From assembly GCA_910587595.1 (NCBI GenBank), contig CAJULQ010000013.1:1-23702 (forward strand): a stretch of 23,702 bases of DNA. Direction: 5' to 3'. The position numbers and the translations under genes are program-made. A model generated the notes under the pieces. That model saw only the letters and a program-made list of their open reading frames with translations. It made no database searches and was not told the origin of the DNA. Shown one piece after another: positions 8,590 to 16,111 of this stretch (positions within the stretch are counted from its first letter, which is position 1; every line of letters starts with the position of its first letter). The DNA is from an uncultured Christensenellaceae bacterium (GTDB lineage Bacteria > Bacillota > Clostridia > Christensenellales > Pumilibacteraceae).

Positions 8590-11250
8590 TTACGCCATGA
8601 CCAAATACACCAATAAGTGCATGGTAGAACCCATTTCGCCGTACACCACGAAATAGTCTTTATCTTGCTTGTAGCCCTCCTTGCTCATAGCCGTTTGCAA
8701 CGCGGACAGCAACGTTTCCGTCCGATACCGCGCGTCGGCCACGATCTCATACCCGTAATACGACGAGAAAGCGTTGGTTTGGCAAGGATACACGAAATAG
8801 GCGCGTTCGGACGCTTGCGCGGTGTCCGCCATATACGCCGCCAACGTGTCGAGTTCTTTTTGCAGCGTATCCAAGCGGAAAGCGTACGGCAAATAAAAGT
8901 CTATCTGCTCGCCTTGGTGCGTCACTTTTTCTTCTTCATACCACTTGTACCGCGTGCGCGCCGTGGCGGGAAAATCGGAATACGCGTCTTCTATGTGCGT
9001 GTCGGCAATATCGGCGTCGGACAATAGAAAATACAAATGACTGGCCGATTCGGCATGCGCCCCGCCCGGCATGAGCTGCACCGAAAAGTCGCCCCACGTG
9101 CAGTCTACCACATACCACTGCCCGTACAGTTTCACCTTGTTCCACGCGTGGCCGCCGCGTACCCCGCCCGACAGCGCGTCGCCGGTAACGCGCACGCTTT
9201 CGAACCCTTCGATGCTTGCCATGAGAACGAACGCCTTGCTCATGGCGTCGCACACGCCGTAGTGGTATTTGTCGGTAAACACGCTTTCCAGATAATAGGC
9301 CTCGTATTTTACCGCCTCTTCGAGATCGGTAATATACAGCACGTCTTCGTCGTAGATCACGCGCCACATGATCCAATCGTAAATGGCATGCAGTTTTTGC
9401 ACGTCGGTCATATCGTCGGTAATGATATAGCGCAACGTGTTGCGCGCGTAGGCATACAGTCGCGCCGCCGCGCTGCCGCTTTTGGGCACGGGCTTATAGC
9501 CCGACTGCGCCACGTAATACAGCTGATCGCCCGTTTCCACGGTCACGGGCGTGCGCCCGTCTATGGGGAACGCATACGAGGCCGACCGCGCTTTGCGCAC
9601 GTCGTAATTCACATGCGGGCGCATGGCGTCCCACGATTCGCCCGAGGCGTGCTCGGTGCGTTTGCTGGGCGTGCCGTCGGTGGCAAACAGTATGCGGAAC
9701 GAACACTCCTTGCCCACATTGGCGCCGCTATAGCTGTATTGCCCCGTGAAATGCATTTCGTCCATGGCGCGTTCTATCACCGACGATGCCGTGCCGAACG
9801 CATAATCGAGATACAGCGTTTCGCCCTCCGTATCGGATACGGCGTCGGGACGCCACAGCATGGCGTAGGCAAACCATTCGTAAAATTCTTCGTAACTGCG
9901 CACGTAATAGTTGCGGGCGCCGTCGTAAAACGTTTTGGCCAAATACGGCTTTGCCGACAGCGGCACTTGTTGCGAGCGGTGCTCTACCGACCAATCCGAC
10001 TCGGCCAAAACGCCGTCGGCGTCGGGCAACGTTTTTACTTTGACCTTAAAGCGCGTGTTGAAAACGGTTTGCGTCCCCGACAAAAATCGGGTGGCGTTAA
10101 AGCCCGACGACGTGAAATCGTTTTTAAGCGCAAGATTGCGCGTGCTCAGATCGTCGCTCACCGTCAGCCCCGTGCGGTCGTCCACGATAGACACCTCGAA
10201 TCCCGCCGCCGCGGCGATGGGATCCCACCGCACCCACACTTGGGGGTAGCAGTCGTCGTAATCCAGCCACACGTTTTGCGGCACGATCACGCCGCGCACT
10301 TTTACCGAATAGCCGCCCGCTTTGCGGCCGTTGATACTGCCCTCCACTTCGTACACGCCCGGTTGCACGGGGGTAAAGTCGAACGTTTCGCCCGTGCTCC
10401 TTTCTTCGCCGTTCACTTTCCACAAAATGACGGGCGCGGGATTGCCCGCGGGTAACGGCGCATACGTTAAAGCAAAGCGCACCGTAGAGCATGCGTCGGC
10501 GTTTTGTTCCAATTGACCCGCATACGTAACGGCAACGTTTTCCACCTCGTCGTACACGTTGATAAACGCCGTGTCCGTCCACTCGGTTTCGCCGTCCGTA
10601 ACCGTGGCGGTTATCTCCGTTTGCCCCACGCCCGCGGGCGTGTAGGAAAACAACGCGTCGGCCGACAGCGTTTGCGCGCCGTCGTCTTGGCCGTTTAGCC
10701 GCCAACACACCGCCAGATCGGGGTCGGCATTGGCGTCGATACGCGCCGAAAAGCGCGCGGGCACGATATTTTCCGCCGTCATCACCACAAAGCCGGCCAC
10801 CACGTTAAGATCGTCGGCGGGCACGATCTCTATAGACCGCGGCGCGGCGTACCGCACATTCACCGTGAGCGTGGCCGTTTTGCCGCCGTCGTCCGACGTA
10901 GCCGTAAGCGTGGCTTGCCCTACGCCCGCCGCCGCCGCGTAATAACGCGCCGCGCCCGACGACGTTTGCTCTTTGCTTACGGACACCACCGACGCGTTGT
11001 CGCTCTTTACCGAAAACGCCTTGTTTTTGGCGCGGGCGGGCAACACCGACACATAACGGTTCAATTCGATCCGTTCGCCCAATGCAAGCGTTAACTCGGT
11101 GATCTCGTTGCCGTCGGCAACAAACGCGATCTCGCGCACCGAAACGTCCATAAACCCCGTGCAACTAAAGCAACCGGTGGCCGACAAACAAAAAAACGCC
11201 AATATGACCGACAACAAGACAGTCGGTATTTTTCGCATGGTTGTTTTCAT
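8590..11250 (-). CDS. Large secreted protein with Ig-like repeats and a transglutaminase-like domain
   Basis: 886 residues from the ATG at 11250. A basic N-terminus and hydrophobic stretch end at CLSATGC, so it is exported and possibly a lipoprotein (Cys27 or so; the lipobox is imperfect). The next 300 residues look like Ig-like (Big_2-type) beta modules, with LTLALGERIELNRYVSVLPA and GQATLTATSDDGGKTATLTV typical of that fold. A fibronectin-like segment follows (about 330-420). The C-terminal third has a transglutaminase/protease-like core with the triad Cys667 (GVCDAMSKAF), His701 (GGHAWN) and Asp716 (VVDCTWGDF). Such proteins are thought to act on or anchor to the cell surface; substrate unknown. 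A GAGGG lies 15 bases upstream of 11250. The open frame reaches a GTG at 11289, but that precedes the predicted transcript start. Confidence 0.88.
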   Translation of the reverse strand: MKTTMRKIPTVLLSVILAFFCLSATGCFSCTGFMDVSVREIAFVADGNEITELTLALGERIELNRYVSVLPARAKNKAFSVKSDNASVVSVSKEQTSSGAARYYAAAAGVGQATLTATSDDGGKTATLTVNVRYAAPRSIEIVPADDLNVVAGFVVMTAENIVPARFSARIDANADPDLAVCWRLNGQDDGAQTLSADALFSYTPAGVGQTEITATVTDGETEWTDTAFINVYDEVENVAVTYAGQLEQNADACSTVRFALTYAPLPAGNPAPVILWKVNGEERSTGETFDFTPVQPGVYEVEGSINGRKAGGYSVKVRGVIVPQNVWLDYDDCYPQVWVRWDPIAAAAGFEVSIVDDRTGLTVSDDLSTRNLALKNDFTSSGFNATRFLSGTQTVFNTRFKVKVKTLPDADGVLAESDWSVEHRSQQVPLSAKPYLAKTFYDGARNYYVRSYEEFYEWFAYAMLWRPDAVSDTEGETLYLDYAFGTASSVIERAMDEMHFTGQYSYSGANVGKECSFRILFATDGTPSKRTEHASGESWDAMRPHVNYDVRKARSASYAFPIDGRTPVTVETGDQLYYVAQSGYKPVPKSGSAAARLYAYARNTLRYIITDDMTDVQKLHAIYDWIMWRVIYDEDVLYITDLEEAVKYEAYYLESVFTDKYHYGVCDAMSKAFVLMASIEGFESVRVTGDALSGGVRGGHAWNKVKLYGQWYVVDCTWGDFSVQLMPGGAHAESASHLYFLLSDADIADTHIEDAYSDFPATARTRYKWYEEEKVTHQGEQIDFYLPYAFRLDTLQKELDTLAAYMADTAQASERAYFVYPCQTNAFSSYYGYEIVADARYRTETLLSALQTAMSKEGYKQDKDYFVVYGEMGSTMHLLVYLVMA

Positions 11251-11279
11251 AGCGGTATCGTTGTTCCCTCTTTGTTGGT

Positions 11280-11308
11280 AGTATACCACATATATATGTT
11301 TTTTTCAA
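11280..11308 (-). promoter_or_regulatory. Promoter of the transglutaminase gene
   Basis: TTGAAA (11303-11308) and TATACT (11280-11285) are spaced by 17 bases, with GG before the -10. The expected mRNA 5' end is near 11273, leaving a leader of about 20 bases with GAGGG. Confidence 0.7.
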
Positions 11309-11403
11309 TCTTTTTTCACCGCAAATCCCAAATTGCGCCGCCGCCCGCCGTGAAGGGCATAACGCCGCCGCCGCGCTAATATATTTAGAAAAGAGGTGGA
11401 CTT

Positions 11404-12930
11404 GTGAAAAACGCTAAAAACCATTTGATAACGGCGGTATTTACGGTCACGTTTTTTACCGTGATCGACCGCGTACTCGGCTTTGTGTTCAAAATATATC
11501 TGTCGCGGGAAATGGGCGCGGTGCAGATGGGCGTGTATCAGGTAGCGCTCAGCATTTTCTTTTTGCTGCTTACCGCTACCACCAGCGGCCTGCCGCTCAT
11601 CGTTTCCAAGCTGACCGCCAAATACGAAACGGCGGGCAATCGCCGCGCGCAACACGGCACCGTTTCGGCCGCGCTCATCGTGGGGCTACTAAGCGCCGTA
11701 TTGGTGTGCGGGGTCACCGTTTTGCTCCGCCGCCCCATCGGCAAGCTGATGGCCAGTCCCGAAAGCATGGTCATTTTGCTGTTCATGTTGCCGGGCGTGG
11801 TGTTTTCGGGCATTTACGCGGCCTTTCGCGGCAATCTTTGGGGCAAACAAAAATATACGGTGATGAGCGTGATAGAAGTGGCCGAACAAGCCGCCCGCAT
11901 CGCCTTGACCGTGTTGCTCTTTTTATTGGGGTGCAATAAGTTAAAAGCAACCGCGCTGTCGCTGTCGGCGTCTTGCGCGGTCACGGCGGCGTGTTGCGCG
12001 CTGTGCTACTTTGTATATAAAGGCCGCATGGCGTCGCCCAAAGGACACATTGCGCCCCTTGTGAGCTCGTCGGTGCCCATCACCTTTGTGCGCGCGTCGT
12101 CGAGCGTGGTAAATTCGGCGGTGGCGCTCGTGGTGCCCATGATCTTGGTGGGCATGGGGCACACCAACGAACAAGCGCTGTATATCTTCGGGTCGAGCAT
12201 AGGCATGGCCATGCCGCTGTTGTATATTCCCATCACGGTGGTGGGGTCGCTCGCGTATGTGATGATCCCCACGCTGTCGTCCGCCTATTCTACAGGCAAC
12301 ATGCGTTCGGCGCGGCGGCAGATAGAAACCGCGCTCAAATTTTCGGCGGTGGTGGCGGCGGTGTTCGTGCCCGCGTTTTGGGCGCTCGGCACCCCTATCG
12401 GCAAATTCGTGTACGACAACGCCGACGCGGGCAAATTCCTTTCGCACGCGGCTTGGCTGCTCATTCCCGTGAGCATAGAAAACATTGCGTCCAGCATGCT
12501 CAATTCGCTCGACCTCGAAAAACGCGGCTTTCTGAACTATATGATAGGCTCGGCCGTGCTGTTCGGCATTCTCGCCGCTTTTTGCCGCAACTTTACCATC
12601 GACGTGCTCGCGTTCGGGTTGGGCGCCTCGCTCACCGTTTCGAGCGTGCTCGACATTCTCTGCATTCGAAAGCGCACGGGCATTTCGCTGCAATTTTTAA
12701 CGCCGCTTGTTTTGTCCGCTTTGCTCGTTTTGCCCGCCGCTTTCTTGACCAAAACGGTGTTCTCTCTGCTTGGTTATTGGCCGCTTTTGTTCTCTATCTC
12801 GCTGAGCGCGCTGGTAGGTTGCGTGTTTATGTTCGTGCTCGCGTTGGTGTTCGGCATCATAGACCTCGGCGTGGTGTTCGGCAAAAAAAATCCCAAAAGG
12901 CGGCTCAAATCGATTGCCAAAACCGCTTAA
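11404..12930 (+). CDS. MurJ/SpoVB/YtgP-type lipid-linked oligosaccharide flippase (MOP superfamily)
   Basis: 508 residues starting at GTG, chosen because AGAGGTGG lies 6 bases upstream. About 14 hydrophobic helices are visible. The first, FTVTFFTVIDRVLGFVFKIYLSR, and the following EMGAVQMGVYQVALSIF are characteristic of the SpoVB/YtgP branch of polysaccharide exporters. Members move lipid-linked cell-wall precursors across the cytoplasmic membrane; SpoVB serves spore cortex synthesis and YtgP/MurJ serves vegetative wall synthesis. Which role applies is not decidable here, though sporulation genes exist nearby. Length matches the family. It diverges from the transglutaminase gene, and no convincing sigma-A -35 is visible; a TAATAT (11377-11382) may be its -10. 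An ECF S-component follows 43 bases later with its own promoter. Confidence 0.9.
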   Translation: MKNAKNHLITAVFTVTFFTVIDRVLGFVFKIYLSREMGAVQMGVYQVALSIFFLLLTATTSGLPLIVSKLTAKYETAGNRRAQHGTVSAALIVGLLSAVLVCGVTVLLRRPIGKLMASPESMVILLFMLPGVVFSGIYAAFRGNLWGKQKYTVMSVIEVAEQAARIALTVLLFLLGCNKLKATALSLSASCAVTAACCALCYFVYKGRMASPKGHIAPLVSSSVPITFVRASSSVVNSAVALVVPMILVGMGHTNEQALYIFGSSIGMAMPLLYIPITVVGSLAYVMIPTLSSAYSTGNMRSARRQIETALKFSAVVAAVFVPAFWALGTPIGKFVYDNADAGKFLSHAAWLLIPVSIENIASSMLNSLDLEKRGFLNYMIGSAVLFGILAAFCRNFTIDVLAFGLGASLTVSSVLDILCIRKRTGISLQFLTPLVLSALLVLPAAFLTKTVFSLLGYWPLLFSISLSALVGCVFMFVLALVFGIIDLGVVFGKKNPKRRLKSIAKTA

Positions 12931-12942
12931 ACAAGATATACT
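12914..12942 (+). promoter_or_regulatory. Promoter of the ECF S-component gene
   Basis: TTGCCA (12914-12919) and TATACT (12937-12942) are spaced by 17 bases. The -35 lies inside the last codons of the flippase gene. The predicted leader is about 25 bases and includes AGGAGG. Confidence 0.6.
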
Positions 12943-12973
12943 GTAGCTACAATTGAATAGGAGGTTGCCCGAC

Positions 12974-13543
12974 ATGGACAAAAGTTCACAGGAAATTGCA
13001 ACCGTAGACACCAAAGCGGAATACGGTAGCAAGAAGAAGCTCAAGAGTACGCAGAAGATCACATACCAAGCCACCTTGGTTGCGCTCGCTCTCATACTCA
13101 AACTGGTAGGTCAAGTATTTCAGTTCGGGAGTTACAAGATCACATTTGTGTATATCCCTTGGATACTTGCCGCCGTGATAATGGGGCCGTTTCGTGCCGC
13201 TGCCGTTATCAGTCTGACCGACTTTATCGGCACGTTCGTGGTACAAACAGGCGACATGCCGTTACCCGTCATACTGCTATCCAACACGCTGTTCGGTTTT
13301 ATCATGGGTTGGATCTTCAAAATACCCAAGTTGGGCGCGCGCTTAAAACTGCTTATCGGCACCGTGATCGTTACGTTTGTGTGCACGCTGGGCATTTCCA
13401 CCGCCGCGCTCGCCGATCTCTACGCCATGCCCTATTCGGTGCTGTTCGTAGACCGCTTGCTGTTCCAAGTGCCCGTGCTGGTGCTAAACGCCGTGATCGT
13501 TGCGTTTTTGTTCCCCGTGGTGCGCAAATTGGGACTGATGTAA
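12974..13543 (+). CDS. ECF transporter S component, folate (FolT)-like
   Basis: 189 residues from the ATG at 12974, which has AGGAGG 9 bases upstream. A polar, Lys-rich N-terminus of about 35 residues precedes six hydrophobic segments. The pattern YIPWILAAVIMGPFRAAAV followed by DFIGTF and a PVILLSNTLFGFIMGWIF segment is that of vitamin-type ECF S-components, closest to the FolT group. These bind a vitamin with high affinity and share an EcfA/A'/T module encoded elsewhere. Folate is the best guess but not proved by the sequence. An intrinsic terminator follows the stop codon. Confidence 0.85.
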   Translation: MDKSSQEIATVDTKAEYGSKKKLKSTQKITYQATLVALALILKLVGQVFQFGSYKITFVYIPWILAAVIMGPFRAAAVISLTDFIGTFVVQTGDMPLPVILLSNTLFGFIMGWIFKIPKLGARLKLLIGTVIVTFVCTLGISTAALADLYAMPYSVLFVDRLLFQVPVLVLNAVIVAFLFPVVRKLGLM

Positions 13544-13559
13544 GAAAAAACCGCATAAC

Positions 13560-13590
13560 AAAAGGCTGTCCGACTATCGAACAGCCTTTT
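13560..13590. terminator. Bidirectional intrinsic terminator between ECF S-component and fabV
   Basis: A 10-base-pair stem (AAAAGGCTGT/ACAGCCTTTT) has an 11-base loop and is followed by T-runs on the plus strand (13587-13592). On the minus strand the stem ends in TTTT, followed by GTT. It lies between two convergent genes. Confidence 0.85.
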
Positions 13591-13605
13591 TTGCTTGCCG
13601 TTTGT

Positions 13606-14769
13606 TTACGCCTCGGCAATAGGCACGTCGGCGTCGGTATCGGCGGCGTAGTCAACGCCCTCCCAACGAAACCCGAACATGCGGTAAAAATCATCCCAAT
13701 AGCCGTCGAGATCGGCATAATCGGTCAAGTTTTGCGTGGTCACTTCTTTCCATGCTTTGGCCACCTCTTGTTGCACGCTCTCTTCCATCTCGAGATCGTC
13801 GAGGCGGATATAGCCCGCGTCGTCCGTTGTGTGTAGCTTTTCGGCAAACAGACGGCACATCTGCTCGATACACCCCTCGTGCGTGCCCGCCTTTTTCATG
13901 GCCTTATACAGTAGCGAAATATACAGCGGCACAACGGGAATGGCCGAGCTGGACTGCGTGACAAGCGCCTTGTTCACCGACACGCGGGCAAAAATGCCGT
14001 GCTTTTTGGCAATGGCTTGCGCGGTGTAGTAAAGGTCGCGCTTGGCCATGCCGATGGTGCCGTTGAGATAGATGGGGTGCGTGAGCACGGGGCCGATATA
14101 CGAATACGCCACCGTGCGCGCGCCGTCCGCCAAAACGCCCGCCGCTTGCAACGCGTCTATCCACGCCGCCCAATCTTCGCCGCCCATCACTTTTACGGTG
14201 GCGTCTGTTTCCTCTTTGGTAGCGGGCGGCACCGTGATCTCGCCCACCTCGTTGGTGCGCAGATCGATGGTCTTGTTTGTAAAGCTTTCGCCCACCGTTT
14301 TGAGCACCGAGGACACCGCCGTGCCGTCGGGCATCGTGCGACGGGGCGCGGCCAACGAATACACAACCATGTCCACCGTGCCGAGATCGCGCTTGACGAT
14401 ATCGACAACACGCGCTTTCACCTCGGCCGAAAACGCATCGCCGTTTACGCTCTTGGCGTACAGTCCCGCTTTTGTCGCCTCGGCCTCGAACGCCGCCGTG
14501 TTATACCAACCCGCCGTAGCGGTACGCGCGCCCGCCGCGGGACGCTCGAACATCACGTTGAGCGTAGCCGCGCCGCCGCCGAACGCCAGCGCGATGCGCG
14601 ACGCCAACCCGTAGCCCGTGCTGCCGCCGATAACGAGCACGCGCTTGCCCGCGTCCGTCTTGCCCGCATACTTTCGCGCCGTTTGGATCTGCGCTTGCAC
14701 CGCCGCGCGGCACCCGTCGGGATGCGCCGTGGTGCATATAAAACCGCGTACTTTCGGTTCGATCAACAT
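13606..14769 (-). CDS. fabV: Trans-2-enoyl-CoA / enoyl-ACP reductase, FabV-TER family
   Basis: 387 residues, close to the usual 395-400. It reduces trans-2-enoyl thioesters with NAD(P)H, either as the last step of the fatty-acid elongation cycle (FabV) or as crotonyl-CoA reduction in butyrate-type fermentation (TER). Marks are the N-terminal MLIEPKVRGFICTTAHPDGC, the nucleotide-binding VLVIGGSTGYGLASRIALAF, VVYSLAAPRR, and the active-site Y-x8-K motif in YLNGTIGMAK (Tyr234, Lys243). The C-terminus retains NLTDYADLDGYWDDF and FGFRWEGVDY, typical of the family. AAAGAGGTG lies upstream of the ATG. It faces the ftsB-like gene across a compact divergent promoter. Whether its main substrate is ACP- or CoA-linked cannot be told here. 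Confidence 0.95.
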   Translation of the reverse strand: MLIEPKVRGFICTTAHPDGCRAAVQAQIQTARKYAGKTDAGKRVLVIGGSTGYGLASRIALAFGGGAATLNVMFERPAAGARTATAGWYNTAAFEAEATKAGLYAKSVNGDAFSAEVKARVVDIVKRDLGTVDMVVYSLAAPRRTMPDGTAVSSVLKTVGESFTNKTIDLRTNEVGEITVPPATKEETDATVKVMGGEDWAAWIDALQAAGVLADGARTVAYSYIGPVLTHPIYLNGTIGMAKRDLYYTAQAIAKKHGIFARVSVNKALVTQSSSAIPVVPLYISLLYKAMKKAGTHEGCIEQMCRLFAEKLHTTDDAGYIRLDDLEMEESVQQEVAKAWKEVTTQNLTDYADLDGYWDDFYRMFGFRWEGVDYAADTDADVPIAEA

Positions 14770-14802
14770 ATGTAAACACCTCTTTATCGTTTGCTATGTT
14801 TG

Positions 14803-14832
14803 ATTATATACCAAACGCACGCCGCTTGTCAA
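14803..14832 (-). promoter_or_regulatory. fabV promoter
   Basis: On the minus strand TTGACA (14827-14832) and TATAAT (14803-14808) are spaced by 18 bases, with GGTATA overlapping the -10. A leader of about 25 bases includes AAAGAGGTG. It is arranged back-to-back with the ftsB-like promoter. Confidence 0.75.
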
Positions 14833-14836
14833 TCGC

Positions 14837-14864
14837 TTGACAAAATCCGTGCGCATGCTATAAT
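14837..14864 (+). promoter_or_regulatory. Promoter of ftsB-like/ppx operon
   Basis: TTGACA (14837-14842) and TATAAT (14859-14864) are spaced by 16 bases. The -35 is only four bases from the divergent fabV -35. Confidence 0.75.
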
Positions 14865-14903
14865 ACTTATACGATATATTCACTGAAAGGAGCGTTCGGC
14901 GCT

Positions 14904-15191
14904 ATGCCCATTCGGGAAGAAAACAGAGAAACAGCAAAAGTGATCATTGTGGCGGCATGCGTCGTGTTTGCCGTGTTGCTCGTCATTTCGCTCGTGGTGG
15001 GGCTGGTGAGTTTGGCCTCCGCCTCCTCGCGCAAAAACAAGTTGCAACGGCAACTGAACGAACTGAACCTATTGGTCGAGCGCAAAGACGCCGATCTGCA
15101 ATATTACATGAGCGACGAATACGTGCAACGCATCGCCCGCGAATATCTGGATATGCAAGGCGACGGCGAGATCACGTTTATAGGAAAGTAA
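14904..15191 (+). CDS. FtsB/DivIC-like septum formation initiator protein
   Basis: 95 residues. A short cytoplasmic N-terminus, one membrane helix (about 12-37) and a coiled coil (about 38-62, RKNKLQRQLNELNLLVERKD) are followed by a small extracellular part with YVQRIAREYLDM, the conserved end segment of the DivIC/FtsB/FtsL family. These proteins form the FtsQ-B-L (DivIB-DivIC-FtsL) complex that activates septal wall synthesis. GAAAGGAG lies about 10 bases before the ATG. In B. subtilis divIC follows yabP-yabQ; here yabPQ lie about 5 kb downstream and this gene is instead paired, two bases apart, with a ppx/gppA-like gene. Confidence 0.85.
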   Translation: MPIREENRETAKVIIVAACVVFAVLLVISLVVGLVSLASASSRKNKLQRQLNELNLLVERKDADLQYYMSDEYVQRIAREYLDMQGDGEITFIGK

Positions 15192-15193
15192 CC

Positions 15194-16054
15194 ATGAAAA
15201 CGGCCGTGATCGATATAGGCAGCAATTCGGTCCGCTACGCGCTCTTTACCCCCGCCACCGTGGTAGCCGCCAAAAAATTGAACAGCACCGTTTTAGCGGA
15301 CGGGCTGTTTTTTTCGGGCAAACTTTCGGACGAGGCCATGGCGCGCACGATAAACGCCGTGGCCGCGTTTTGCCGCGAGGCAAGAGAGCAAAACGCCGAC
15401 GACATTTATATTTTCGCCACCGAAGCAGTGCGGGCGGCGCGCAACGGCAAAGCGTTCGCCGAGGCGGTGGAAAAAGCGTGCGGCGTAACGGTGGATGTGA
15501 TAGAGGGCGCCGTAGAGGCGCAGATCGGCTTTTTGGGCGCTACCGTGCCGTCCGACGAGCAAACGGCCGTGTTCGACATGGGCGGCGCCAGCTGTGAGGT
15601 GATCCTCGGCAAAAACGGCCGAATATCGTATGCGCAAAGCTTTCCCATAGGTTGCGTGCGTCTGCGTGACGGCGCGGGCAAAGACAAACAAAAAGCCGAA
15701 CGAATGGTTGCCGCCGCGCTCCCCTCCTTTTTGCCGCCCGCCGCCGTCGCGGTGGGGATCGGCGGCACGGCCACCGCGCTCGGCGGCATGTTGCACTGCC
15801 CCAAATGCTACGACCCCGCCGTAACGCACGGCAGTTTTGTTCCGCTGTCTTTTTTGCAACACGCGGCCGACTTGTTTTTTCAAGGCGCCGACATGCAAAC
15901 GCTGTATCCCTCTCTCTCGCCCGCCCGCGCCCGCGTGATAGGCTACGGCGCGCTCGCCGCCTTGCGCATTCTCGAGCTGCTGTCTTTAGACGGTTTTACC
16001 GTGTCGGAACGGGACAACATGGAAGGATACTACGAATTGCACCGCAAAAAATAA
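15194..16054 (+). CDS. Ppx/GppA family phosphatase
   Basis: 286 residues from the ATG at 15194; the longer open frame upstream overlaps the ftsB-like gene in another frame. The ASKHA-fold marks of exopolyphosphatase / pppGpp phosphohydrolase proteins are present: VIDIGSNSVRYALF (phosphate 1), IFATEAVRAARNG, EAQIGFLG, FDMGGASCEVIL (phosphate 2) and VGIGGTATALGGM. It is a short form with only the two-lobe catalytic core and no C-terminal HD domain. It likely hydrolyses polyphosphate or guanosine pentaphosphate in the cytosol. The start follows the previous stop by two bases, so co-expression with the division protein is likely. A strong terminator follows. Confidence 0.92.
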   Translation: MKTAVIDIGSNSVRYALFTPATVVAAKKLNSTVLADGLFFSGKLSDEAMARTINAVAAFCREAREQNADDIYIFATEAVRAARNGKAFAEAVEKACGVTVDVIEGAVEAQIGFLGATVPSDEQTAVFDMGGASCEVILGKNGRISYAQSFPIGCVRLRDGAGKDKQKAERMVAAALPSFLPPAAVAVGIGGTATALGGMLHCPKCYDPAVTHGSFVPLSFLQHAADLFFQGADMQTLYPSLSPARARVIGYGALAALRILELLSLDGFTVSERDNMEGYYELHRKK

Positions 16055-16060
16055 ACGTAT

Positions 16061-16101
16061 AAAAAAGAACGGTCTTGCCTATCGGCGGACCGTTCTTTTT
16101 T
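16061..16101. terminator. Strong bidirectional intrinsic terminator
   Basis: A 14-base-pair stem (16061-16074 with 16088-16101) encloses a 13-base loop. It has T-tracts of six or more at the 3' side on both strands. It separates ppx/gppA from the convergent lipoprotein gene. Confidence 0.9.
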
Positions 16102-16111
16102 TGTTTGTTTA

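Noticed and set aside
9037..10455. 472-codon open frame on the plus strand across the transglutaminase gene
   Set aside because: Same cause: Arg/His/Ala-rich translation opposite a gene with a complete catalytic triad, and no ribosome site or promoter.
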